Assembly: GCA_015064885.1 (NCBI GenBank)
Contig: SVRJ01000002.1
Location: 33,078 to 97,077, forward strand
Direction of reading: 5' to 3'
DNA length: 64,000 nt
Source: Oscillospiraceae bacterium
GTDB taxonomy: Bacteria > Bacillota > Clostridia > Oscillospirales > CAG-272
Below are positions 15,233 through 24,537 of this stretch, in pieces. The position numbers and the translations under genes were made by a program. The notes under the pieces were generated by a model that saw only the letters and a program-made list of their open reading frames with translations, searched no databases and was not told the DNA's origin. Each line of letters begins with the position of its first letter. Position 1 is the stretch's first letter.

Positions 15233-16846
15233 ATGCCCTATTACAAGACAGTGCTTTTCGATGCCGACGGAACTCTTCTTGATTTTCACGCAGCGGAAAG
15301 AAATGCTATAACGTATACGCTTAAAGAACATAATATAGAGCCTACGGATAAGGTTATAGAGGATTACAGCGTGATAAATCTCTCGTTGTGGAAGGAGCTT
15401 GAGCTCGGAAAAATAAAAAAATCAGAGCTTAAGGTGTGCCGTTTCTCTCGCCTTGCCGAGCTTTACGGCTTTGACATAGATCCTGCGGAATTTGCATATA
15501 TGTACGAGGATACCCTCTCAAAACAGGGAATACTTCTTGACGGAGCATTTGAGATCGTTTCGAGGCTTTACGCTGTTTCTGATATGTATATAATAACAAA
15601 CGGAATAAAGAAGGTCCAAGAGGGAAGAATGTCGCGCGTTGCGATAACTCCGATGATAAAGAGCTCATTCATCTCTGACGAGGTGGGAGTTGAAAAGCCC
15701 AAGAAGGAATTTTTCGATTACGTTGAGTCTCATATAGAGGGCTTTGACAGAGAGCATACTCTTGTTGTGGGTGATTCTCTTTCCTCGGATATAAAGGGCG
15801 CGATAAATGCCGGTATAGATTGCGTGTGGTTCAACCCGGAGAAAAAGAATGCTCCTGAGGGTATGGATATTACGTACACCGTATCCTCTCTTGCGGAAAT
15901 AGAAAATATCGTTCTCTATGGAAAAGAAAACACGGATGAGGCGTGTGCTTCTCTTTGTGAAATACTGAGAAGAGAGAAAGTGAGCTTTGAATGTGATTAT
16001 CCCGCCTCCTCTCTTACAAGCTTCAGACTCGGAGGAGCGGTAAAATGCGCGATATTCCCCGACAGTGAAGAAGCTCTTGCATCGGCTCTCAACGCACTTC
16101 GTGAGTCAAATATGAAATACACCCTTCTCGGAAACGGATCTGACTGTGTTTTCCCGCAATCGGGATACAACGGTGCGGTTCTTGTCTGCTCAAGACTCAA
16201 GGGCCTCTCTGTAAACGGGAACACTGTCAGCGCAGAGTGCGGAGTGGCTATGACGGCGCTTGCAGCATTCGCGAGAGACAACTCTCTTTCCGGACTTGAA
16301 TTTTCTTACGGCATACCCGGAAGCGTCGGCGGTGGCGTGTATATGAATGCGGGCGCTTACGGCGGATGTATGTCAGATTGCGTAAAGAGTGCAAGAGTAT
16401 ACGATATGAAAAGAGAGTGCTTTGTTACCCTTACAAAGGAGGAGCTCGATCTTTCATACAGACATTCTGTTTTCGAGGATAATAAGCATCTTGTTCTCGT
16501 TTCCGCGGAATTTGAACTTAAGAACGGAGACAAAGAGGCTATGTCCGAATATATGCATACGATAATGGAAAAGAGAAGAAAGAGTCAGCCTCTTGAATAC
16601 CCCTCTGCCGGAAGCGTCTTCAAAAAGCCTGCGGAGGATATACACGTAAGCAGAATGATAGATGAAATGGGACTGAAGGGCCTCCGCGTCGGAGGAGTAT
16701 GCGTATCACCGAAGCATGCGGGTTTTATCGTTAACGATCAGAACGGAAGCACTGACGATCTTAAGAGCCTTATAGCAAAGGTGAGAGAAAGATTTTATAC
16801 CGAGCACAAAATAATGCTTGAGTGCGAGATCATATTCGTATCCTGA
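15233..16846 (+). CDS. murB: Fusion of a YjjG-type HAD nucleotidase and UDP-N-acetylenolpyruvoylglucosamine reductase (MurB)
   Basis: One uninterrupted 537-residue frame with two complete enzymes. Residues 1 to about 225 are a HAD hydrolase of the YjjG (noncanonical pyrimidine nucleotidase) type: catalytic FDADGT with Asp10 and Asp12, IITNG motif II, Lys in VGVEKPKKE, and VVGDSLSSDIKGA motif IV. Residues about 234-537 are an S. aureus-type MurB, the NADPH/FAD enzyme that makes UDP-MurNAc: LTSFRLGG, LGNGSD, GIPGSVGGGVYMNAGAYGG, SYRHS, and PSAGSVFKKP with the catalytic Ser at 461, then the C-terminal LECE Glu. Both halves look active. AGGAGG precedes the ATG. whiA follows 18 bp downstream. I do not know this pairing as a standard fusion. 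Confidence 0.9.
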   Translation: MPYYKTVLFDADGTLLDFHAAERNAITYTLKEHNIEPTDKVIEDYSVINLSLWKELELGKIKKSELKVCRFSRLAELYGFDIDPAEFAYMYEDTLSKQGILLDGAFEIVSRLYAVSDMYIITNGIKKVQEGRMSRVAITPMIKSSFISDEVGVEKPKKEFFDYVESHIEGFDREHTLVVGDSLSSDIKGAINAGIDCVWFNPEKKNAPEGMDITYTVSSLAEIENIVLYGKENTDEACASLCEILRREKVSFECDYPASSLTSFRLGGAVKCAIFPDSEEALASALNALRESNMKYTLLGNGSDCVFPQSGYNGAVLVCSRLKGLSVNGNTVSAECGVAMTALAAFARDNSLSGLEFSYGIPGSVGGGVYMNAGAYGGCMSDCVKSARVYDMKRECFVTLTKEELDLSYRHSVFEDNKHLVLVSAEFELKNGDKEAMSEYMHTIMEKRRKSQPLEYPSAGSVFKKPAEDIHVSRMIDEMGLKGLRVGGVCVSPKHAGFIVNDQNGSTDDLKSLIAKVRERFYTEHKIMLECEIIFVS

Positions 16847-16864
16847 AAGCGAGAGTAAGATAAA

Positions 16865-17758
16865 ATGTCTCACACACAGAAGATAAGACAGGATATAGCG
16901 GATAATATCCCAAAGCAGGAGAGCTTGCGCAGGGCTATGCTTACAGGGATGCTTCTCGATTCGCATCCGGAAGGAGAAGCGTTAAGCGTGATCTTTTCAT
17001 CGGAGGCGGCATGCGCGACCGTACAAAAGCTTGCAAGGATACTTTTCGGAGCTTCGGCTGAGGCGTCCGAGAGGGTTATCGCGGGAAGAAAAAGCTATAC
17101 GCTCTCTTTTCACTCGCATAAGCTTGCGGATACAATAGAGAAAAGGAAACGCGGACTCGGAGAATGCGAAATATCACTTGAAGAAGTACAGTATATTCTG
17201 CGAGGTGCGTTCCTGGCTATAGGAAGAATAAACGACCCTATGGCAGAGGCTCATATGGAATTTGCGTTTTCGGATGAAGACGTGGCAAGGGCATTTTGCG
17301 ATTTCTTCGATCAGAATTCGCTTCCGTCTCCCGGATGCTCTGCAAGACGGAATAAATACGTTGTGTATTTTAAATCGAACGACAAAATATGTGACGTGCT
17401 TTCTGCAATGAAGGTGGAGAGCATACTCTTTGAGTATATAAACACGGGAATATTCAAAGGGATAGGCAACAGTGAGCACCGAGCTACCAACTGTATATCG
17501 GGTAATATAAACAGAGCCGTCGTTGCGGGAAGCAGACATAGAGCGGCATGCGAGTATCTTCTCGGTATCGATGACGGTGCTATGCTTGATAGCGGAATGA
17601 GAACTACTGCGCTTTTGAGACTCAATAACCCGACGATGTCTCTGACAGAGCTTGCCGAGCTTCACGTTCCTCCGCTTACAAAGTCGGGGATAAATCACAG
17701 ACTTAAAAAAATAATCGAGCTTGCCGAGAAGCTCGGCTTTAAGGAAACGGTCAACTGA
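16865..17758 (+). CDS. whiA: DNA-binding protein WhiA
   Basis: A 297-residue WhiA, found in nearly all Gram-positive bacteria, with an N-terminal LAGLIDADG-like fold and a C-terminal helix-turn-helix. The C-terminus shows the family motif LNNPTMSLTELAELHVPPLTKSGINHRLKKI, and a NCISGNINR block is in the middle. In Streptomyces it activates sporulation genes; in B. subtilis it affects division and chromosome segregation. The ribosome binding site is weak (GAGAG). It usually lies in a rapZ-glmR-whiA cluster; here murB is upstream and dnaE 14 bp downstream. Confidence 0.93.
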   Translation: MSHTQKIRQDIADNIPKQESLRRAMLTGMLLDSHPEGEALSVIFSSEAACATVQKLARILFGASAEASERVIAGRKSYTLSFHSHKLADTIEKRKRGLGECEISLEEVQYILRGAFLAIGRINDPMAEAHMEFAFSDEDVARAFCDFFDQNSLPSPGCSARRNKYVVYFKSNDKICDVLSAMKVESILFEYINTGIFKGIGNSEHRATNCISGNINRAVVAGSRHRAACEYLLGIDDGAMLDSGMRTTALLRLNNPTMSLTELAELHVPPLTKSGINHRLKKIIELAEKLGFKETVN

Positions 17759-17772
17759 AGAAAGGAAACGCT

Positions 17773-20700
17773 ATGGGATTTGTGCATTTGCATCTGCACT
17801 CGGAATACAGTCTGCTTGACGGAGCGTGCAGAATAAATGAAATAGCCAAAAAGGCAAAGAGCTGCGGTCAGAACGCTGTTGCGATAACAGACCATGGCGT
17901 TATGTACGGCACGTTTCCCTTTTATGAAGCGTGCGTAAAGGAAGGAGTAAAGCCGATAATAGGATGCGAGTGCTACGTTACGGATGCGTCGATGAGTGAT
18001 AGAAACCCATCCGAACGCAGGAGGCACCTCGTTCTCCTCTGTAAAAACGAAGTGGGATACCGCAATCTTTCGTATATGGTATCAAAGAGCTTTACAGACG
18101 GATTTTATTCAAAGCCGAGAATAGATCTTGAGCTTCTTTCATCGCACAGCGAAGGACTTATTGCTCTCAGCGGATGTATCTCCGGAAGAATACCTTCCGA
18201 GTTGCTTTCGGGAAACGTATACGCTGCCGAAAAGCACGCAATGAAGCTTAAGAGCATATTCGGAGACGACTTTTATATAGAAATACAAAATCACGGTCTT
18301 GAGGACGAGGCGGAGGTGTTCGGTCAGCTTATCTCACTTGCGAAAAAGCTTGATATAAAGCTCGTTGCAACAAACGACGTTCACTATCTTGAGAAGAAGG
18401 ACGCAAAGGCACAGGAGGTGCTTATGTGCGTTCAGACAAACACCGTATATAAGAGCAAGGAAGCGATGAGCTTCGGCTCGGAGGAATTCTATTTTAAGAC
18501 AGAGAGCGAGATGCTCCGCGCGTTTGAGGGCGTTGAGGAGGCAGTACACGTTACTTGTGAGATAGCGGATAAGTGTAATTTTGCCTTCACGACGGATAAG
18601 ATAATACCGCCAAAGCTCCCGAGAGAGATGTGCTCGGATACCGCTGCAGAGCTTCGCAGAAGGGTATATATCGGGCTTTCCGAGGCTGAAAAGAGCGGAA
18701 GAATAGAATACGGAAGATTTACGAGAACCGACTATGAGAACAGAATAGAGCGTGAGCTTGACTGTATTAACAGCATGGGCTATAACGACTACTTTCTTAT
18801 TGTCGGAGATTACGTCGGGTATGCAAAATCAAAAGGCATATCAGTAGGTCCCGGGCGTGGCTCGGGTGCGGGAAGTCTTTGCGTTTATCTGCTCGGTATT
18901 ACGGATGCGGATCCGCTCAGATACGATCTTCTTTTCGAGAGATTTCTTAACCCCGAAAGAGTCAGTATGCCCGATATCGACGTTGACTTTTGCTATATAC
19001 GGCGAGACGAGGTTATAAATTACGTTATCGAAAAGTACGGAAGGGAAAACGTAGCACAGATAATAACCTTCGGTACACTTGCGGCAAAGGCTGCGGTCAG
19101 AGACGTCGGACGTGCTCTGAATATACCTTACGCGGACGTTGACAGGCTTGCGAAGATGATCCCCTCGTTCCCCGGAGTTTCTCTTTCCGAGGCTGTTGAG
19201 AGAGCGGATATAAAGAGACTTTGTGCCGAGGATGACAGATACGGAGAGCTTATTGAGCTCGCCCTTGCAATCGAGGGAATGCCGAGAAACGTTTCGGTAC
19301 ATGCGGCGGGAGTTCTTATTTCCGACAGACCCGTGTACGAATATCTGCCTCTTGCAAAAAGCGGAGACGTTCTGGTCACACAGTTTGATATGGATTCCGT
19401 ATCAAAGCTCGGACTTCTTAAATACGATTTTCTCGCTTTGAGATATCTGACTGTTATAAGTGACGCGGAGCGTGAGATACGCAGGAGAGATCCGTCGTTT
19501 GATATAGAGAAGGTCGGATTTGACGACAGGGCGTCGTACGAGCTTATATCCCGCGGCGAGACTCTCGGAGTATTCCAGCTTGAATCTCCCGGAATGAGAA
19601 GAATGCTCGGAAATCTGAAGCCGACATCAATAGAGGATATAACAGCGGCGATCGCGTTGTACCGCCCGGGACCGATGGAGTCGATACCGCAGTATATTGC
19701 CGCGAGAAACGATCCCGAAAGCGTCGAATATCTGACACCAAAGCTTATTCCGATACTTGAGTCGACACACGGCTGTATCGTGTATCAGGAGCAGGTAATG
19801 AGCATCTTCCGAGAGCTGGGAGGCTATACTCTCGGGCGCGCTGATATAGTAAGAAGAGCTATGTCAAAGAAGAAGCTCGACGTGATCCTTTCCGAAAAGG
19901 AGACCTTCATAAACGGAGCAAAGGCACGCGGAATATCCGAGGATATAGCAGCGACAGTCTTTGACCGTATAGAGGCGTTTGCTAACTATGCTTTCAATAA
20001 GAGCCATTCGGTTCCGTATGCAATGATATCATACAGAACGGCTTACCTCAAGGCTAATTATCCCGCAGAGTTTTGTTCGGCTCTGCTTACGAGCGTGCTT
20101 TCAAACCCGGCAAAAGTAGCAGAATATATAGACGATTTTTCACGCTATAAGGTCAGGCTGCTTCCTCCGGATATAAACGAGAGTATGAGCGATTTCTCTG
20201 TTTCGGGAAAGGATATACGCTTCGGGCTCATGGCTATAAAGTCTGTGGGCAGGCTTCCCGCGGTTGCCATAACCGAGGAGAGAAAGAGGGGAAGATACAC
20301 CTCGTTCTCAGACTTTCTCGAAAGGATGCCGAAAAACGTTCTCAACAAGAGAACGGTGGAGGCTCTCATTCGCTCGGGCGCTTTCGATTCTCTCGGAGTA
20401 TACAGGAGCAGGCTTATTGCGGTATACGAGGAGCTTATGGAACAGATAAGCCGTGAAAGAGCCGGGGGAATAGAGGGACAGATGGATCTGTTTTCAGCCT
20501 CATCCGCAGGCAGTATAGGCTCTTTTGATATAAAGTATCCGAATCTGCCCGAATACGATTCAAGGACAAAGCTTTCTTTTGAAAAGGAATACCTCGGTCT
20601 TTACGTTTCGGGACACCTTACAGATGATTATTCGAAGAATATAGAGGCTATATCCCCCACACCGATATATACTCTTGTAGGTGATGACGATGAAGATGAC

Positions 20701-21315
20701 AGCTCCTCTCAGGTATCAGTTCCCGACGGTGAATACGTAAATATCTGTGGAGTTATTTCGGGAGTAAGCCTTAAGAAGACAAAGGCCGGAGCTGACATGG
20801 CATTCATGCGCGTTGAGGACAGGACGGGAGAAATAGAGTGTATTGCATTTGACTCGGTCTACAAGAAATACTGTGACAAGATAGTAGGCGACAGAGTAGT
20901 ATTCGTACGCGGAAGGTTTTCCGCAAAGGATGACGGAGATGCAAAGATCATAGTTTCCGCTATCGGAGATCTTACTCTTAACTCCGCATACGTTCAAAAG
21001 AAAAGCGAAAAGGATCGGTCGGACAGCTCTGCGACCGACACGGGTAATGCCGCAGAGAGGGTGGAGAGAACCCACGCATCCGGCTCTGAAGAAAAGGAAA
21101 TAAGTAAAATATATATCCGCCTGGATTCGCTTGAGTGCGATAAGGCGGATAGGGTAATGGCTATTGCGGACGTGTGCCCCGGAAACAAGGAGCTTATACT
21201 TTACGGAAAGAGGGAGCAGAGATACGTATCCTATTCAAGGGGTCTTACCGCAAACAAATTCATTCTTTCTCTGCTTATGACCTTTATATCGGAAGATGAT
21301 ATAGTTCTTAAATAG
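17773..21315 (+). CDS. dnaE: DNA polymerase III subunit alpha (DnaE)
   Basis: An 1180-residue C-family replicative polymerase, normal DnaE1 length. The N-terminal PHP domain has HLHLHSEYSLLDG at residue 5 onward. The palm has GPGRGSGAGS and the catalytic Asp pair in MPDIDVDF (near residues 401 and 403). Further on come YRPGPME, HGCIVYQEQVM and NKSHSVPYA. A C-terminal OB fold (YVNICGVISGV) follows, then a less conserved tail. AAAGGAAA precedes the ATG. Firmicutes usually also have PolC; it is not in the window. The stop is directly followed by the stop of the convergent gene at 21316, with no spacer for a terminator. Confidence 0.95.
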   Translation: MGFVHLHLHSEYSLLDGACRINEIAKKAKSCGQNAVAITDHGVMYGTFPFYEACVKEGVKPIIGCECYVTDASMSDRNPSERRRHLVLLCKNEVGYRNLSYMVSKSFTDGFYSKPRIDLELLSSHSEGLIALSGCISGRIPSELLSGNVYAAEKHAMKLKSIFGDDFYIEIQNHGLEDEAEVFGQLISLAKKLDIKLVATNDVHYLEKKDAKAQEVLMCVQTNTVYKSKEAMSFGSEEFYFKTESEMLRAFEGVEEAVHVTCEIADKCNFAFTTDKIIPPKLPREMCSDTAAELRRRVYIGLSEAEKSGRIEYGRFTRTDYENRIERELDCINSMGYNDYFLIVGDYVGYAKSKGISVGPGRGSGAGSLCVYLLGITDADPLRYDLLFERFLNPERVSMPDIDVDFCYIRRDEVINYVIEKYGRENVAQIITFGTLAAKAAVRDVGRALNIPYADVDRLAKMIPSFPGVSLSEAVERADIKRLCAEDDRYGELIELALAIEGMPRNVSVHAAGVLISDRPVYEYLPLAKSGDVLVTQFDMDSVSKLGLLKYDFLALRYLTVISDAEREIRRRDPSFDIEKVGFDDRASYELISRGETLGVFQLESPGMRRMLGNLKPTSIEDITAAIALYRPGPMESIPQYIAARNDPESVEYLTPKLIPILESTHGCIVYQEQVMSIFRELGGYTLGRADIVRRAMSKKKLDVILSEKETFINGAKARGISEDIAATVFDRIEAFANYAFNKSHSVPYAMISYRTAYLKANYPAEFCSALLTSVLSNPAKVAEYIDDFSRYKVRLLPPDINESMSDFSVSGKDIRFGLMAIKSVGRLPAVAITEERKRGRYTSFSDFLERMPKNVLNKRTVEALIRSGAFDSLGVYRSRLIAVYEELMEQISRERAGGIEGQMDLFSASSAGSIGSFDIKYPNLPEYDSRTKLSFEKEYLGLYVSGHLTDDYSKNIEAISPTPIYTLVGDDDEDDSSSQVSVPDGEYVNICGVISGVSLKKTKAGADMAFMRVEDRTGEIECIAFDSVYKKYCDKIVGDRVVFVRGRFSAKDDGDAKIIVSAIGDLTLNSAYVQKKSEKDRSDSSATDTGNAAERVERTHASGSEEKEISKIYIRLDSLECDKADRVMAIADVCPGNKELILYGKREQRYVSYSRGLTANKFILSLLMTFISEDDIVLK

Positions 21316-21741
21316 TTATCCCGAAAAACCGTCTATATACGAGTCAAGCTCGGAATCGCTCTTTACCATAATTCCGATCTCGAGCTTGGCTCTGTCAGAC
21401 ATAGGCAGGGTATATGCGAGTATATCGAGTTGTCTGTAAAGCTTTCCGTCAGACAGATATACCGAGATATATCCGTCTTCGTCCTCTTTTATGACGTAGT
21501 ATTCTGCGTCTCCCATGAGAGCGGTCTGAAGGCTTTCTGCATCGGTCGTGGTTTCTTCTTTGCTTGAATCGGTCACTTGCGCGGCGATATCAGCGCGGTT
21601 TCTTCCTTCTATGAAAAGGGCACAAAGCATCATCAGAAGCCCGCAGAAAAATACAAGAAACGCAGGTATCACCGTAAGACAGATATTTTTTACTTGTCCG
21701 CGCCTTCCTTCGGGCGGATATATATATTCGTTTGTATTCAT
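21316..21741 (-). CDS. Membrane-anchored protein with a BofC-like C-terminal domain
   Basis: A 141-residue single-pass protein: short cytoplasmic N-terminus, membrane helix at about residues 19-45, an acidic Ser/Thr/Glu linker, then a 60-residue domain from YYVIKEDEDGYISVY to DSELDSYIDGF. This pattern of VKEYEGKIAVY, a mention of LPxxDRxxLxxGI and a C-terminal ELxxxLEDF is the domain seen at the C-terminus of BofC (forespore bypass-of-forespore protein) in many Clostridia. Function outside sporulation control is unknown. AGAGGTG precedes the ATG. It converges on dnaE with stops touching. Confidence 0.65.
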   Translation of the reverse strand: MNTNEYIYPPEGRRGQVKNICLTVIPAFLVFFCGLLMMLCALFIEGRNRADIAAQVTDSSKEETTTDAESLQTALMGDAEYYVIKEDEDGYISVYLSDGKLYRQLDILAYTLPMSDRAKLEIGIMVKSDSELDSYIDGFSG

Positions 21742-21831
21742 TATTACACCTCTTTTATACGTTGCTATAAAGTAAGTTTTCTTTATACAACAATATTATT
21801 ACCTCAAATTCACAGTGTATTCAAAAAGAAA

Positions 21832-21840
21832 TGGTATAAT
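21832..21840 (+). promoter_or_regulatory. Extended -10 promoter of the class A PBP
   Basis: TGGTATAAT, an extended -10, about 50 bp upstream of the ATG. I see no good -35 at 17 bp. A small hairpin CGTCCC-TTT-GGGACG (21865-21879) lies in the leader and no clear Shine-Dalgarno sequence precedes the ATG. Confidence 0.55.
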
Positions 21841-21890
21841 ATAATTAGCAAAATTTACGAAAGGCGTCCCTTTGGGACGGAAAATTCCCT

Positions 21891-24464
21891 ATGGAAGAAA
21901 AACAAAGTGAAAAGATCAGATGGGGAAAAGAAATACTTAAGGTTCTTCGTATTATCGGCGGAGCACTGCTTAAGGTCTTTATCGTCCTCATTAACATTAT
22001 TATCACTCTACTTCTTATATTGGCTATAATGGGCATCATATGCGGATGTGCTTTTGCAGTATATATTGATCAGAACGTCGATACGGAAATAGATGCAAAT
22101 CTCTTCAGATTTACCGAATCATTGACGGGTAGTTCATCAGAGCTTTATTACTATGAGTTTACCGACAGAACTAACCGTGTGGGTGAGGCGATCCCGCTTG
22201 ATGACGATCAGATATACGGAAGCGGAAAAAGCGTTCAGGTAAGCTATGAGGATATACCCGAGGATCTTATAAACGCTTTTATCGCGATCGAAGACAAGCG
22301 TTTCCGTACTCATGACGGCGTGGACTGGATAAGAACGACGGGTGCATTCCTTCAGTTCTTCTCATCCTCAAGCTCAGGATACGGCGGTTCGACCATAACC
22401 CAGCAGCTCATCAAGAACGTAACGGGTGACGACAGCTATAGGATACAAAGAAAGATACAAGAGATATTCTGGGCACTCGATCTTGAAAAGCAGATGGACA
22501 AGACCGAGATAATAACCGCTTATATGAATATAGTCGGTCTTGCAAACGGATATACGGGGGTAGGTGCTGCGGCTTACGGATACTTTTCAAAGGATGTAAG
22601 TGAGCTTACTCTTATAGAGTGCGCCGCTATTGCCGCCATAACTCAGAACCCTTCAAAATACAATCCTATAACAAACGAGAAAAACAATTTCAATCGCCGC
22701 GAGAACATTCTTTGGGAGATGCTCGATCAAGGCCTTATTACAAAGGCAGAATACGACGAAGCAAGCAACAAAAAGCTTGAACTTAACATCCCTGAGGAGG
22801 AGAAGAGCGAATACGGTATCAACTCCTGGTATACCGATATGGTTATAGAGGACGTAATAGATGATCTCACGGAGCTCGGATATTCCTATGCTGCGGCTGA
22901 GCTCATGGTCTTCTCGGGCGGACTTAAAATATACACGCTTGTTGATCCCGAGGTTCAAAGCACGCTTGAGGAAATATATCTCGACGACTCGAACTTCCCG
23001 ACGATAAAGAGCGGTATAGCTCCTCAGTCGTCTGCTATCGTTCTCGATCCGTACACGGGTGACGTTCTCGGTGTTGCGGGAGCAAGAGGTGAAAAGAAGG
23101 GAAACCGTGTACAGAGCTTTGCTACCGATGCGGTGCGCCCTGTCGGATCCTCTATAAAGCCTATTGCGGTATACGCTCCCTCATTTGAATACGGCGTTAT
23201 ACAGTGGAATACGGTATACGATGACGTACCCGTAGATTTCGGACCGAATAATAACAAGGCGTGGCCGGTAAACACACCGAACACGTATGACGGTCTTATC
23301 AGCATAGACGAGGCACTTATTCACTCCAAAAACACTATAGCTATCAGAACGCTTATGGATCTTGGCGTTGACAGATCCTTCGACTTCCTTGACAATCAGC
23401 TTAATTTCCATAGTCTTATCGACAATCTTACGCTTGAGAGCGGTGTGACTCTCACCGACCGAGGTATTGCGGCACTTGCTCTCGGACAGTTCAACTACGG
23501 TATTACGATACGCGAGCTTGTCGGAGGATACACCATGTTCCCCAACAAGGGAATATCAAGTGAGCCTATATCATATCTTAAGGTGACCGACTCGCAGGGT
23601 AATATAATCCTGAACAACGAAAACAAGGAAGGCCGTCAGAAGGTAGTCATCAGCGAAGAGAATGCATTCATTATGAATAAGCTTCTTCATAACGTTGCAG
23701 AAGGCGTTAAGCGCAGATACCCGACGTTTGTAAGCTACGGAATAGACTACGCAGGTAAGACGGGTACAACTCAGAACCTTTACGACTACACCTTCGTTGG
23801 ATATACTCCCTACTATATTTGCGGCGTCTGGTACGGACACGAGTATCCGAAGGCCCTGCCGGGAGCCGACTCGGGCGCGAGTGCTATTGCATGGGGTACT
23901 ATCATGGCACGCCTCCACAAGGATATCTATGAGGAGTCCAAGAATGGCGGAGAACCTCTCCGCAAGTTTGAGGAAGCTACAAACGATATAATTTCTATGG
24001 AATACTGCTATGACTCGGGTAAGCTTTGCACCTCTGCGTGTCTCGCTGACCCACGCGGAAGCAGGTCTACGCTCGGTTATTTTGTAAAAGGAACCGAACC
24101 GACAGAATACTGTGACAGACATATTCTCGTTAAGTACGACAGTGTAAACGGAGGAGTTGCCGGATTTGACTGTCCTCCGCAGAATATCACTTACGTCAGC
24201 CTTGTAAAATACGAGAGATGGTTCCCGATAAAATCGGTACGAGTCGTTGACGCTCAGTATTTGTGGTATGAGCTTCCTCTCCAGTATGCACCGTATACCG
24301 CAAAGGCGTATCCGTATTACTACAGTATGGGTAAGACGGGACACTGGCCGGGACTTACAAACAACGGAACCCATTTTAACAGATATGCTTCGGCATACTT
24401 TGATCTTGATGCATGGAGAGAATGGGCTTCACAGCAGAGCACTAACGTTTCTCCCGGACAATAA
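21891..24464 (+). CDS. Class A penicillin-binding protein (PBP1A-type)
   Basis: An 857-residue bifunctional peptidoglycan synthase. A cytoplasmic basic N-terminus is followed by a membrane helix at about residues 24-55. The GT51 glycosyltransferase domain has EDKRFRTHDG with catalytic Glu134, then GGSTITQQL and the KIQEIFWALDLEK block. The transpeptidase has SSIK with Ser420 and Lys423, SKN near residue 482 and KTGTT with Lys623. The C-terminus holds a Trp/Tyr-rich tail of about 150 residues. It polymerises lipid II and cross-links stem peptides outside the membrane. It has its own promoter and terminator. Confidence 0.95.
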   Translation: MEEKQSEKIRWGKEILKVLRIIGGALLKVFIVLINIIITLLLILAIMGIICGCAFAVYIDQNVDTEIDANLFRFTESLTGSSSELYYYEFTDRTNRVGEAIPLDDDQIYGSGKSVQVSYEDIPEDLINAFIAIEDKRFRTHDGVDWIRTTGAFLQFFSSSSSGYGGSTITQQLIKNVTGDDSYRIQRKIQEIFWALDLEKQMDKTEIITAYMNIVGLANGYTGVGAAAYGYFSKDVSELTLIECAAIAAITQNPSKYNPITNEKNNFNRRENILWEMLDQGLITKAEYDEASNKKLELNIPEEEKSEYGINSWYTDMVIEDVIDDLTELGYSYAAAELMVFSGGLKIYTLVDPEVQSTLEEIYLDDSNFPTIKSGIAPQSSAIVLDPYTGDVLGVAGARGEKKGNRVQSFATDAVRPVGSSIKPIAVYAPSFEYGVIQWNTVYDDVPVDFGPNNNKAWPVNTPNTYDGLISIDEALIHSKNTIAIRTLMDLGVDRSFDFLDNQLNFHSLIDNLTLESGVTLTDRGIAALALGQFNYGITIRELVGGYTMFPNKGISSEPISYLKVTDSQGNIILNNENKEGRQKVVISEENAFIMNKLLHNVAEGVKRRYPTFVSYGIDYAGKTGTTQNLYDYTFVGYTPYYICGVWYGHEYPKALPGADSGASAIAWGTIMARLHKDIYEESKNGGEPLRKFEEATNDIISMEYCYDSGKLCTSACLADPRGSRSTLGYFVKGTEPTEYCDRHILVKYDSVNGGVAGFDCPPQNITYVSLVKYERWFPIKSVRVVDAQYLWYELPLQYAPYTAKAYPYYYSMGKTGHWPGLTNNGTHFNRYASAYFDLDAWREWASQQSTNVSPGQ

Positions 24465-24490
24465 TGCTGATGCAGAATATAAATACAAAG

Positions 24491-24526
24491 GAACGCATAT
24501 ACATTAGTGTATGCGTTCTTTTTTTG
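24491..24526 (+). terminator. Terminator of the PBP gene
   Basis: GAACGCATATAC (24491-24502) pairs with GTGTATGCGTTC (24507-24518, one wobble), followed by seven Ts. Confidence 0.9.
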
Positions 24527-24537
24527 AAAAAACGGAG

